This document shows, piece after piece, positions 26,906 to 38,048 of a DNA stretch of 64,000 nt. This stretch comes from Syngnathus acus. Lineage: Eukaryota; Chordata; Actinopteri; Syngnathiformes; Syngnathidae. Every line of letters starts with the position of its first letter. The stretch's first letter is position 1. Position numbers and translations under genes: made by a program. Location: NCBI RefSeq assembly GCF_901709675.1, contig NC_051093.1, positions 1,754,553 to 1,818,552 of the forward strand, given 5' to 3'. The notes under the pieces were generated by a model that saw only the letters and a program-made list of their open reading frames with translations, did not search any database and was not told the DNA's origin.

Positions 26906-27221
26906 GTCGTTCGAGGTCTCCGTCTGTGTCGCAACACGGCCGCGGGGTGGCAAACATGGCGGATTTACGACCCCGTCGTCATAACAACGCGCTCTGCGCG
27001 TGTACGTGTCCCTCGCAAAAGAGACACCGACTTGGTCGTATTTAGATGATTGTATTTTTTTTCAGTGCTTACTACTGTTTTCATTCACCTACAAAATTTT
27101 ACCGAGTACACAAATAACAGTAAACTACTGGTATGCAGCTTCTTGTACCGGCCGGAAAACTAATCGTTCAAAGTTGTTTACGACACCAATGTAAACAACG
27201 AATCCCTATACGGCAGCAGAT
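26906..27221. promoter_or_regulatory. Bidirectional promoter, e4f1 / ciao3
   Basis: A 316-bp CpG-containing gap separates the e4f1 and ciao3 start codons, which point away from each other. It holds a YY1-like motif (AACATGGCGGA at about 26953-26963) and several CG-rich stretches (GCGGCCGCGG-like near 26935; CGCGCTCTGCGCG near 26989), with no TATA box. Shared promoter use is inferred from geometry. Confidence 0.6.
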
Positions 27222-30200
27222 ATGGCTTCTGTTTTTAGCGGTGTGCTGCAGCTGACTGATCTAGACGATTTTATCACGCCGTCTCAGGTATTGAAATATA
27301 CATTTTACGTGTTTTCACGCATTATTTTGTTTAGCTATACGGTACGGTGCTGCAGTAGCAGAGAAAAGGCTTCATCGATGTTATGTCATTCATAACGTAA
27401 CACAATGACGCAGTAAATAGCAAATGTCGTGTGGTGACTGTCAGCAAGCTATAAAACAATTTCATGGTAAACCATCGCATTTTTTGTAGGGGGGGGGGGG
27501 TTGAATCTCTGCTTTGGTCTCCTTTTGTCGATTATTGACAATTAATACTTGTGTTCCTGTTTTGTAGGAATGTGTCAAACCTGTTAAAATAGAGAAGAAA
27601 CAGGGCAGGTCTGTTGCCAAAATCCAGATAGAAGATGATGGCAGTTATGTCCAGATCAATCAAGTGGGTATTGAATAATCATTCAGTCTTTTCCCCTTAT
27701 GTTTTTCTCACAATTGGCTTGCTTGTTTACAGGCTGGGCAGAAGCAGAAGCTTGAGAAAGCAAAGATCACACTGAACGACTGCTTGGCTTGTAGCGGATG
27801 CATCACATCGGCCGAGAGTGTCCTCATCACACAACAGAGCCACGAGGAGCTCTTCAAAGTGCTGCGCAACAACAAGGTCAATAGTGGCGCTGGTGGTGTT
27901 GCCCTGATGAGTTGGATTTGTTTCATGGCCAAACGCAATGTAAAATCAAATGAAAGGTCGTCAATCTGTCCCATAATAAAGAGAATCATTCTACCACAGG
28001 TGAGCGAGACAGAGAAGAAAGTGGTGGTGGTGTCAGTGTCACCTCAGTCCCGAGCGTCCCTTGCCGCCTTCTACGGGCTCAGCAGCAGCCAGGTGGGGAG
28101 GAGGCTCACCTCTTTCTTCAAAGGCCTCGGTAAGGAATACGTCACGGTCAGAAAGGTCTTCTCTTCTTCCAACTATTATCAGGAGGACTGAGTGAAAAAC
28201 CTAAACTGTAATATTTAAATATTTACTCACCTTTGACATTTTCCACCAATTCATTTGGAGCTTTTCCCAATGCTGCTTTTGCAGGCGTCCATCACGTGTT
28301 TGACACAAGCTTCAGCCGCACTTTCAGCCTACTGGAGAGCCAGAGAGAGTTTGTGGAGCGTTTCCAAAGGAAGGAGCAAGACAGACGTTCTTTGCCCATG
28401 CTGACGTCAGCATGTCCAGGTACGCTGCAAAAGCAAACTACAAGCTCATCAGAGATCTCACACCTCTCCTGTTGACATTCCGATTCCGTGGAAGTCTCCT
28501 GAAGTGCGTCTTATGAACTGCTGAAGAATGAAGATTGACTTGTGCTGGATGTTTTTTTTTTTTCATGTGTGCTTAGGTTGGATCTGCTATGCGGAGAAGA
28601 CGCACGGAGATTTTATTCTTCCTTACATCAGCACCACCCGCTCCCCTCAGGCCATGATGGGCTCTCTAGTTAAAGGCTATTTTGCACAGCAACAGGTATA
28701 ACAGACACATACCGTATTGGCCCGAATATAAGACAGTGCTTTTTGCATTGAAATAAGACTGAAAAAGTGGGGGTCGTCTTACATTTGGGGTCTAGGCATT
28801 ATACCCATTCACAATGCTAGATGGCGCCAGATATCTTTAAAGCGAATGCTGATCTTAACTCCCCAGGCCAACGCGAACCCCTGTCGCGAAGAATAAAAAT
28901 AAAAATAGCGGTAGCACGAAGAAGAAAAATAAAAAATAGCGGTAAGAAAGAAAAGAGAAGAAAATAAGAGAAGAGATAACAGAGAAACAGTAGGTTTAAT
29001 TACATTTCAAAAACCAGAAATTTACAAATGTGATTGCACTTTAGTTTACATATTTAAATGTTCAGATATTAAGATGTGATGGACAGTTTTTGCATGATTT
29101 GAATAAGGCAAAATAACATGCTTTTTCTCTCGAATATATTGTTATAATCATTTGTTTCAGATGTACTGTAATTATTTTCTGTATAAAAATTTAATTTGGT
29201 GTTCAAAAAGTCTTTTTTCAAACTTGAGTCTTGAAAAAGAGGGGGTCGTCTTATATTCGGGCCAATACGGTACTTTGAAAAGGAGAAAGGACCTTTGACC
29301 CCCCAATAAAAAAAAATACAATAATTTTGGGACTTTGTAAAAATAGTATAAATTTTTTTTTTATTCTATGGTCCATTCAAGTCTATAGCCAGTTGCTCAA
29401 CACGGCTCTGCTATTTTTACAAATTATTGACTAACCTAAAGTATCAGCTCCACAAACACGTTTTCTTTCTTTTTCTTTGCAAAGCGATGGTTTGACGTGG
29501 GCAATATGTAACCTGTACTGTATGAAGCTGTATGTCATGTGTTTTATCAGGGCCTGAGCCCACAGCAAATCTACCACGTGGCGGTGATGCCCTGCTTCGA
29601 TAAGAAACTGGAGGCCTCTAGGCCAGACTTCTACCAGAGCGAAGCTGAGAGCAGAGAAGTGGACTGCGTCATCACATCCGGTACGGTCTCCACTTCCATC
29701 ATCGTACTTCTCTTGGAACACCATGTCTCTCTTTTCCTTGTTAGGAGAAGTTCAGAAAATGCTGGAAGAGGAAAAGGTGACTCTTAACGAGATGCAAGCT
29801 GCACCTCTCGACACGCTGTGAGTTTGAGCGCTTTTGGCGGCAGGTTGACTTTTCATGCCATTGATGTGATTCTCCGTCCAGTTTCAGCAACGTGGATGAC
29901 GGCGAGTTTCTCAGCCACGCCGGCAGCGGTTCGGGCGGTTACCTCCATCACGTCTTCAGTTACGCGGCCAAGCAGATTTTTGGAGAGGAGGTCAAGGAAC
30001 TCACCTACAAGACCCTCAGGTGAGCCCCCGAATGCTTTGCGCTCATATAAGGGGATGGCGGCTCATGGCCGGTGCTGCCACCGCAGGAATAAGGACTTCC
30101 AGGAGGTGACGCTGGAGAAGGACGGCGCGGTGGTGCTGAGTTTTGCGTCCACGTATGGCTTCCGCAACATCCTGAACTTGGTGCAGAAACTCAAGAGGGG

Positions 30201-31151
30201 GAAGTCGCCGTACCACTTTGTGGAGGTCATGGCCTGTCCCTCAGGTTGGCCAAAGTCTCAAAAATCCACAATTACTTCAACATAACCATATCAATCAGTA
30301 TATAAAAGTACAAAGTATGCAAAGTATTACAGTATTACAGCGCCATAGTATAATATAAATGACATCTTTACTCTTTACCATTGTGAGTTGACGAGCTATC
30401 TTATACATGCCTCATTTTGACTTCATGTTTAGTATACTCTATATCAGGGGTGCCCAATACGTCGATCTCGATCGACCGGTCGATCACCAAGCCACGATTG
30501 GTCAATCGCGTGATATTAAAATGTTTTTATTTTTATTTATTTATTTTTTTTCGCACTTGACACGTGTACAAACAACGGCGCTAACAACACAACACAAACA
30601 CGCTAGCTCGCGAGTTCCCTCCAATTGTCAGAACCCTGTTTTTTCTCTTAAATTTAAGAAAGGGTATAAAAATGAGTGGGGCAGCTGGCCATAGTAAGAA
30701 GTATCACTTTCATAGGGAATGGGAGTAGGACATGACATATATATATATATATATATAATTATTATTTTTTTTAGTGGGTAGATCTTTGTGACTTGGTCAT
30801 TTCAAAAGTAGCTCGCGAGCTGAAAAGGTTTGGGCACCCCTGCTCTATATAGTATATTATGTTTATTGTAATATTATTTTAAGGTCCTTCGTGTTTTGTG
30901 AATCTTCAGGTTGTCTTAACGGCGGTGGGCAGCTGAAACCAGGCCCTGGTCAGAACCCAAAGGAGTTCCTCCAGCAGGTAGAGGCGCTCTACAAAGCAGA
31001 AGCAACCCGAGCGCCGAAAGATGACGTCTGCGTGGCCGAACTCTACCAGTCGTGGCTCGGCAGCATCGGCGAGGAGCGCGCCAGAGAGCTGCTGCACACC
31101 AACTACCACGCCGTGGAGAAGATGACCAATGGGCTCACCATGAAATGGTGA
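27222..31151 (+). CDS. ciao3: Cytosolic iron-sulfur assembly component 3 (NARFL / IOP1)
   Basis: Hydrogenase-like protein of the CIA pathway; it links early cluster assembly to the CIAO1-MMS19-CIAO2 targeting complex in cytosol and nucleus. Eleven exons: 27222-27287, 27568-27663, 27733-27876, 28000-28129, 28285-28419, 28577-28695, 29551-29680, 29745-29817, 29882-30019, 30087-30244 and 30910-31151. They sum to 1431 nt, 476 aa plus stop, the same length as human. Cluster ligands are in place: Cys24 (SQECVKP) with Cys71, Cys74 and Cys77 (DCLACSGC) for the N-terminal cluster. [32 protein letters not shown] and [14 protein letters not shown] form the hydrogenase-like domain cluster region. The protein ends TMKW, with the terminal tryptophan typical of CIA-targeted proteins. 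Every splice junction was checked for frame. Two MITEs sit in its introns. Confidence 0.97.
28712..29270 (-). mobile_element. TA-flanked MITE, copy 2, intact, in a ciao3 intron
   Basis: Same terminal repeats (CCGTATTGGCCCGAATATAA and complement) and TA flanks as the element at 5454-6353, but in opposite orientation. It is 559 bp and lacks the hAT insertion: the homologous site reads GCCTAGACCCCAAATG on the complement, giving the pre-insertion state. It lies between the exons ending 28695 and starting 29551; its left edge is only 16 bp past the donor. Confidence 0.85.
30445..30842 (+). mobile_element. hAT-type MITE in a ciao3 intron
   Basis: 398 bp with termini CAGGGGTGCCCAA and TTGGGCACCCCTG, flanked by perfect 8-bp duplications CTCTATAT at 30437-30444 and 30843-30850. 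Subterminal sequence has GATCGACCGGTCGATC palindromes. The perfect duplication implies a fairly recent insertion. No coding capacity. Confidence 0.92.
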
Positions 31152-31233
31152 TGCTGTCTAATTACATGCGACCGCAGCATTTGTGTCTGTTTCAGTGGAA
31201 AAAATAGTAATTCAGTTATGTATATTGGAACAG

Positions 31234-31373
31234 GATTCGGGAGCATTTTAATTTAATAATTACACAAATATATTTTGAACAAATAAAAATTTGTTTTTAC
31301 AAAAGGTATATTGTGTCCCTATGTGCAAAGAGAAAATGTCTTATTTCTGTGGTGGACACATCGTACTTACCTG
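31234..31373 (+). repeat. Direct repeat, copy A
   Basis: About 140 bp starting GATTCGGGAGCATTTTAATT and ending CGTACTTACCTG. A second copy lies at 31526-31666 with a few substitutions and small indels. It is just downstream of the ciao3 stop and probably overlaps its 3' UTR; an AATAAA lies near 31281. Confidence 0.85.
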
Positions 31374-31525
31374 TGCAGGATGAGAATTTTCTGCGGACCG
31401 CGGATTTCCGTGTTTTTTTCCGTCGAAAGTATCATTTTCGTGAATCGTGTAAATCCGTTGAGAAAATTATTTTTTTTATATATTTCGGGGAGCGGGCAAC
31501 GTTAGCCTCGGCGACTCGCGAGCAT

Positions 31526-31666
31526 GATTCGGGAGCATTTTAATTTAATAATTACACAAATATATTTTAAGCAAATAAAAATGTGATTTTACAAAAGGTA
31601 TATTGTGTCCATATGTGCAAAGAAAAATGTCTTGTATTTCTGTGGTGGACAAATCGTACTTACCTG
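31526..31666 (+). repeat. Direct repeat, copy B
   Basis: Second copy of the 140-bp segment at 31234-31373, same orientation, separated by about 152 bp. Origin unknown: local duplication or the paired ends of an unrecognised element. Confidence 0.85.
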
Positions 31667-32761
31667 GCTGTGTGATTTGTGGAGAGAAAAGACATTTTCC
31701 TAAAAGAATTCCCCCAAGCCCAGGAATGAAGTCTTAAGTATTTCTTACCTGTGAGGATGAGCAGGGTCCACAACTGAAGCCAATGACCAAATATTTGTTC
31801 ACCAAGCTGGAGATAACGTTTACCCTCAACGTGGAGATTCCCGAGGACGCGTTTACTGTGTTGCTAAAACCATACGCCACACATGGTGCCATTTTTGCCG
31901 CGGAAGCAGAAAATATGAACTCGAGTTAGACGCGCTTACGGAAATGGCAACGCAAGATGGCCGCCGGTGTTTTCACTTCTCGCTACGGCCTTATGCCAAC
32001 AAATCCAAGTTAGTGCCTTAAAAGGCACGGGCATGGCAATGTGACCTAAATCAATTTAATGACAAAAAACATGTACATAGGTTTTGTTTTTATTAAGACA
32101 ATTTCTCTTAGCCCAAGTTCTCGCGAGATTATCGTGATGACGCAGTGCATAAGTAAAGCAAATGAACGCGTTCTCCGCCAAATTAACACATACATATAAA
32201 TTAGTTTAGCAGATAATTTTTTTTTAAGATACACGAAGGACCCAACAGTGTACAATTAGCCTCATGCTCCCTGATACAATTAGATAATTACAAATTTACA
32301 ATGTAAATACTTGTACTTTTGTACTGAAACAAATGTTCAGCCCATCTAACATTTGATATCTACACAATGAGTTGAGCATGAACTGTTCAAATCATTCGTA
32401 ATCAGATTAACAACTTCCCATTAATTATCGATTGAACGCTAAGTAGAAACATCCCATCTTGGAAATAAAATGCGGTTTCAACAGCTGAATTTGTTTTTGA
32501 ACATATGTATTTACAGAACGTACCTAAAAAGACTAAAACTATTTGTTCTTATTTAAAGCAGTTGTGCAATGGCCACATTTTACCAAAAAAAACAACAACC
32601 CTGGCAGTCGCTAAACAACTCGACTGCTCGTTTTGAAGCCAAACTGGGGCTCAGCGTGAGCATTGATGAAGAACGAATGTTGCATCATGTGACTCGCAGA
32701 CAGTTTCGGTAATGCGGACATATTGCAGTGCTATTAGTGGTTTGAGTCCCAGCGGGCAACA
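31667..32761. other. Spacer between convergent ciao3 and hagh
   Basis: Noncoding. The right part should hold the hagh 3' UTR (minus strand); an AATAAA on minus lies near 32086. No exon recognised. Confidence 0.45.
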
Positions 32762-34750
32762 TCACTCCTTGGGCACTCGGAAGGCGTCCTTCTCTTTACG
32801 GAGGCTCCTCATGGCTTCGATGGGATCCGTCTGTTTGACGTGATCTTGTACGGATTTCTCTCTGTATTGAGCGGGAAAAAAAAATGCTGATGGCATTTCC
32901 GACCGCTCTCTTTGCTGTGGATGAAATCATCAAAGACTCGGTGCGGTGGACATACTTGACTCTCATGAATGGGTTAAAGGTGAATTCATCAGCCAAAGTG
33001 GATGGGATGGTAGGCTCACCATTGCTGCATTTCTCCTGAGGAAACAAGCACAACCTTCGTCACAAATCCGGTGATCATGTGACTGAAGCGACGATTGCTT
33101 GTACGCGACGGACAAATAAATACCTTTGCCCATGCCAACTTCTTCTGAATGACCTCGTTGTCTGGCTCGACGTGGCGTGCAAACTTCAGGTTGCCGACAG
33201 TGTACTCGTGACCACAGTAGACTCGCTGAAAGAAAGACAAATATTCGTGTGCATGCTCTGTTTATGTGTTACGGCCATGCCAAGTAGCACTTGAAGGTTT
33301 CTAATGACGACCATGCTCGTTTCATGACATTTTGCAATTTCTGACGACGTTAGGTTTGCGACTTGAACATTTGGGCGCTACAATCCTTCATTAAGCTATG
33401 AGTGTTTGAGAGGCACCGTTTCAGAAGGCAGGCGTCCCAGAATTTCAATCAAGGCTTTGTACATTTGCTCCGCGGTGCCCTCAAAGAATTTCCCACAGCC
33501 TGCAACAAATAGTGTGTCCCCTGCATGTGGGGAAAAACAAACAAACAAACAAACAAACAAACAAACAAAAATCAGCGTTAACATGGCAGGCTGCTGCGAT
33601 TGCTCAAGTAAGACCAATGATGGAAGTAGCGGCAAAGCAGGCTAACGGGATGTTGTACCTGTGAAGACAGCGGGAGGCTCGGAGCTGTCATCTTTGGTGA
33701 CATAGTAGCAGATATGGCCGGTGGTGTGGCACGGCGTAAACAGACATTTGACGTTAAGCGAGCCAACCTGAGAACAGAGATGACATCAGAGATGGAGATA
33801 TTCTCTGCTGCTCGGGTTGATGTTCGTACTTTGAAACTGTTGGCGTGAGAGACTTTCTTTGTTATGGCATCGACGCGTTTGTCTCCTCCGTAGACTTTCA
33901 GGCCGGGCATGAGGCTTACCATCTTCTCATTGCCACCAGCGTGATCCCTGAAAACAATGGTGCTCAAATTCAGAAATGAATAATGTTGAATAACGAATGT
34001 CAAGTGTTCCTCAAGTCCAATTTTTTATAGCACAAGCGCGTTTCCCTCTAGTGTGTTTGCTATGCGGCTTACCAGTGGTGATGGGTGGTCAACACTGTTG
34101 TGAGCCTTACGCCATGTTTTCTAACTGCCTCCACAACCTGCAATTAAAAACAGCAAAGGTCAATTTTATATAACACGTATATGGAGAGTTTCGGGGAAAC
34201 TGGCCTGAACTAGACCAATTCAAGAAACGAGGCTGAGCATATATTACGACGGTGTTTTTTGTTGTTCAGACAGCTCAGATATTTGGATTAAACACTGTGT
34301 TTAGAACACAACTTGTATTACTTCATTCAAAAAAATTATACATATATTCTCCCCGTGACTGTAGGTGATCAGAGAAGGCCTCACTGACCCTGAGCAAAGT
34401 TTAAACTCAACTCAAATACAAATTATGACAGACCTTCACAGGTTCCACGGGGTCAACGATTGCTGCTTCTTTGGTGTCCGTGTCGATGAGCAGGTACATG
34501 TAGTTGTCAGTGAGAGCTGGCAGAAGTTCAATCTTCATGTTGGCTTGCTCCACCACTGACGTTTTTCTCACGGTGTTGTGCAGGAGAGCCGCTGCTTGGG
34601 CCTTGACTTCCACAGGTGCTTCGGAATCGGGACAACGCACGAGTCAATCATTGACACTAGGTTAACCTTAAATAACGTGTGTACACGTGAAGCACGCTGT
34701 TTTCTGCACCTATTTGATATCTCATCTTCAACAACAATGTGAAGACGATA

Positions 34751-34787
<37 letters not shown>

Positions 34788-35000
34788 CAGTAACTGACAG
34801 GAGACCAGCTGTGTTCATGTAAGAACTCGTCTTCACCATATGTCATAAAACGAAAAAATGTGTCGTAATGCAACAACAATTTAAGACGATAAGCCCCACA
34901 AGACTGCCGAGTGCGACATGGAGTGTATCCTACCAAGTTTTAAAGCTGTGGCCGCTCCTACTAGAGTGCAGGCACTCCCTACGAGTGCTTTCAGTAACAT
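32762..35000 (-). CDS. hagh: Hydroxyacylglutathione hydrolase (glyoxalase II)
   Basis: Metallo-beta-lactamase-fold thioesterase that hydrolyses S-D-lactoylglutathione to D-lactate and glutathione, in cytosol and mitochondrion. Nine exons: 35000-34934, 34618-34434, 34137-34073, 33947-33830, 33767-33659, 33520-33417, 33225-33124, 33035-32956 and 32861-32762. They sum to 930 nt, 309 aa (human 308). The binuclear-metal motif TTHHHWDHAGG spans the exon 3/4 junction (His103, His105, Asp107, His108). [26 protein letters not shown] and [14 protein letters not shown] supply the remaining metal and substrate residues. The first ATG gives a hydrophobic leader ([18 protein letters not shown]) compatible with a mitochondrial signal. 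A second in-frame ATG at 34538 ([16 protein letters not shown]) matches the cytosolic start in mammals. It is divergent from fahd1. Confidence 0.96.
33537..33568. repeat. (CAAA)n microsatellite in a hagh intron
   Basis: Seven to eight AAAC units, 17 bp beyond the acceptor of the hagh exon ending at 33520. Confidence 0.9.
34754..34782. repeat. (GT)n microsatellite in the first hagh intron
   Basis: About 14 GT units between the exons at 34618 and 34934. Confidence 0.9.
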
Positions 35001-35604
35001 TCCAAAATGCAGAAAACCTATCAGTTAGCGGTGGGCAAAAAGTTTGGTTGCGGTTCAGTTCCGGTTTCGTCACCACTCACCTCGCAGACTCTACCAATCA
35101 AATTCGGGGGAGTGGATGGGGGAATCGTGTTAAACGCTTTTTATTTTTTATTTATTTAAACAACAAAATCCACCATGACATTTGTGTGGTTGTCATTTAA
35201 AGACATTATATAGTTATCACGACATCACAACAGAAAACGTTAGGTTTTAGTTCATTTCCGTATCGTCACCATTCGCTTACTGAGCTCGACCAATCACATT
35301 CGGGAGAGTGGTCGGCAGTGTGTGTTGCGTTTTATGCAAGCAATAAAAACACTCAATGTGTATTTCTTACGTATACGAAATACGTATTGTATTGTAAATA
35401 TTGTGTGTTTTGCTTCATTTTTGTTAAATAAAACAAAGGCAGCGCTATACAATTTTTTTATATACAAGTTAGTTACAACCTGTCCCTTACGACTCGCCGT
35501 AGCTTAACGTTCACAGTTGCATAGGGTATCGGTCAAAGTTGACTTCAACTCGTGCACACTGCTCGAAAGCTGCGGCATTTGACATTTTTCCAGTTTTTCC
35601 AACA
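35001..35604. promoter_or_regulatory. Bidirectional hagh / fahd1 promoter with a duplicated CCAAT module
   Basis: The two genes diverge from this 604-bp segment. A module of about 95 bp occurs twice in direct orientation: near 35048-35145 and near 35245-35345. Each copy has CGTCACCA, then (C/G)ACCAATCA-type CCAAT boxes at 35094-35100 and 35290-35296, then CATTCGGG-like sequence. Shared promoter activity is inferred from the gene arrangement. Confidence 0.6.
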
Positions 35605-36267
35605 ATGTCGGCAGGAAATATATCCCGATTTTGGGAATGGGGAAGGAAGATCATTTGCGTGGGCAGAAACTACGCGGAGCACGCCAAAGAGTTGAAAAAC
35701 GCCGTCCCCACGGAGCCGGTGCTGTTCTTGAAGCCGCCTTCCGCCTACGTCCGGGAGGGCTCCCCTATCCTAGTGCCCTTTTACTCCAACAACCTGCACC
35801 ACGAGGTGGAGCTCGGTGTTGTGATCGGCAAGGGGGGCACGGCCATCCCACAGTCCACCGCTATGGAGCACGTAGCCGGCTACGCGCTGTGCTTGGACAT
35901 GACGGCCCGGGACGTGCAGGACGAGTGCAAGTCCAAAGGTCTTCCCTGGACGCTGGCTAAGGCTTTCGACACCTCTTGCCCGGTGAGCGAATTCATCCCC
36001 AAGGAGCGCATCCCCGAGCCGGGCAACGTCAATCTGTGGTTGAAAGTCAATGAGCAGCTGAGGCAGAGTAGCTGCACCTCCCACATGATCTTCTCCATCC
36101 CCTACCTCGTCAGCTACATCAGCGATTTCATCACCCTGGATGAGGGCGACCTGATCCTCACCGGGACCCCTAAAGGGGTGTCGGCCGTTCAGGAGCACGA
36201 CGAGCTGCGGGCAGGCATCGATGGAGTCGTCACGATGACCTTCAGAGTTGAGAGGAAAGCTCACTAG
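35605..36267 (+). CDS. fahd1: FAHD1, acylpyruvase / oxaloacetate decarboxylase
   Basis: Single-exon fumarylacetoacetate-hydrolase-domain enzyme, mitochondrial in mammals; it cleaves acylpyruvates and decarboxylates oxaloacetate. The start at 35605 (MSAGNISRFWEWGRK) gives 220 aa, near the human 221-224. The frame is open to an upstream ATG at 35539, adding 22 residues. Active-site segments are visible: GRNYAEHAKE (His26, Glu29-equivalent helix), HHEVELGVVIG with the metal-binding glutamates, CLDMTARDVQDE with the third metal ligand, and LPWTLAKAFDTSCPVS with the catalytic lysine. The product ends VVTMTFRVERKAH. AATAAA follows 13 bp after the stop. Intronless structure is normal for this gene. 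Confidence 0.97.
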   Translation: MSAGNISRFWEWGRKIICVGRNYAEHAKELKNAVPTEPVLFLKPPSAYVREGSPILVPFYSNNLHHEVELGVVIGKGGTAIPQSTAMEHVAGYALCLDMTARDVQDECKSKGLPWTLAKAFDTSCPVSEFIPKERIPEPGNVNLWLKVNEQLRQSSCTSHMIFSIPYLVSYISDFITLDEGDLILTGTPKGVSAVQEHDELRAGIDGVVTMTFRVERKAH

Positions 36268-36280
36268 CGGTGGTCAACTG

Positions 36281-36286
36281 AATAAA
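36281..36286 (+). terminator. fahd1 polyadenylation signal
   Basis: AATAAA 14 nt after the fahd1 stop codon. It would give a very short 3' UTR; a later signal is possible. Confidence 0.55.
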
Positions 36287-36785
36287 AACTCAACAGAAAG
36301 TTGTTCAAATTATGACTGAGTGGCGAATTTTAAGGAGGTAGATTGAGGTCAAAAGTTTTGTACTTGAAAAAACAAAACTCGTACTTGGAGGGGAAAAAAA
36401 ACTTGAATCTGAAAATAAACGTGCTGAGTTTAAAATTTGAAAAATAAAACAATGTAATAAAAATAGAAATACTTGTTTGAACGTTTTTTCGAGTTGAAAA
36501 TAGTTTTGCTTCGCCTTAGTCATTTTTTTTAATGAACAATTTTCAGGTTTCACCTCTATTTATTTTTCAGTATTTGAGGTCTTCTTTTCACCAGTTGCAT
36601 GTTTTATATTTTCAGATTCACCTTTTTTTCAGGTTAAACTCTTGTTTTTGCAGATTCGTCTCTTTTTTTACAGGTTCAAATCTTTGCGAGATGCATACTT
36701 TTGACCCGAATCTGGCGTGGGGGCGTGGTACTAGCTGAGCGGGGCGTGGAATCACGAGTGACAGCTGAACTGGAAGGCTTGGAAC

Positions 36786-38048
36786 TAGGGATGGGCGATA
36801 CCAATGATTTTGGAATCGATCCGATACCAAGTATTTCCTGCCCAAAATACCCGATATCGATCCGATGTCGATACCGGAAGTGTAATTTCCCGCCAAATTT
36901 TTTTTTTTAAATGCAGTGGCATGCTGCATCAATATTTTGTGCCTTACATGTGACTATTGACCTGCACATTTGTATACTACAGCAGGTGTTTCACTGCAAA
37001 TGATACTTGCTCTTGGAGAGTCATCTATTGAATTTTGTAGAAAAAAGTATTACGTCATGTACATGAATTATTAACCTTTTTAGAAAAACATTAATGGAAG
37101 ATGCATATTAATAGTATAACTTTAATTAAAAGGAGCTATTCTTTACTTTTTTCTCTCTCTCTCTGTTGTTGGGAAAAAGTTTTGTCTTTTAGTATAATGT
37201 AAAAAGAGACATGGTACCAACAGAGATGCAGGGCTTAATCGTCATGAGCAGCAAAACTATCAATTTGTAAAGCCACTGGATACTTACATTTAATATTGTA
37301 ATACTTTAGTGTTGTTTATAGGAAGTGGAGTTACAAATAAAACGTATGGCGTTCGACCACAAATTGAAAAGGGGAAAACTTTATTTATAAATGACTGACT
37401 AAAGCGCAGTAATTATTGCTTCAAATAGCACATCAACCACAAATGCTTACGATTTTTGGTTAGCACCTGTTACCTGGATATGTCTTGCCTTTCTGAAACG
37501 CTGCTTCTAAGGTACTTTGGTACCTTAGCCTCGGTGTGGCTGCAGGGTTTTCCGTCGCTGCCTTAGTGTCTGCGGCACGTTTCAACTGCAGCTCTTCATG
37601 AACCGTGGGGTGAATTTTGCTTAAATGTTTTGTCAAGTTTGTGGTGTTGCCACAATATTTAATTGTTTTGTGACATATTTCACATTTTGCCTCGTTGTTA
37701 TTAACTAAAATATAATATCCCCAAACCAGACTTCTCTTGCGTTCGGACTGGGCCGCCGCCGTGGCCATGCTTGTTTGTGTTTGGATTGGAAAGGGGGGCG
37801 GAGGAGGAGGGCTTGGCTTGTGAGAAAAGGGGGCGGGAGCAGAGCAGAGCAGGACACGCCGGTGCAGCAGGCGGAAGGAAAAGTAGTGCTAGCATGAGTG
37901 CAAGTCGTCAAATTGGAGCAGAAAAAAATGAGGAAAAATATAATTAAATAATTGTAAGTATCGATATTTTAGCTAGGGAGATCGATACTCAAAAATTAGC
38001 AGCCTGGATCGATATATCGATATTTTGGTATCGATCCGCCCATCCCTA
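36786..38048 (-). mobile_element. hAT-family transposon relic with intact ends
   Basis: Termini are TAGGGATGGGCGATACC and the near-complement GGTATCGATCCGCCCATC followed by CCTA, flanked by perfect 8-bp duplications CTTGGAAC (36778-36785; 38049-38056). The minus strand keeps an N-terminal BED-finger ORF (37460-37768), but no catalytic hAT region fits in 1263 bp. It is therefore an internally deleted, non-autonomous copy. Confidence 0.9.
37460..37768 (-). pseudogene. BED zinc-finger fragment of a hAT transposase
   Basis: Open frame of 102 codons starting MATAAAQSERKRSLVWGYY. Residues about 14-55 match a BED finger: W-x-Y/F near the start, CEICHKTIKYCGNTTNLTKH, then HLSKIHP, so the C-x2-C...H-x4-H ligands are present. 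The rest is a Lys/Ala/Thr-rich linker. The RNase-H-like catalytic domain and dimerisation region are missing. An expressed, domesticated protein is possible but not supported by other exons here. Confidence 0.8.
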
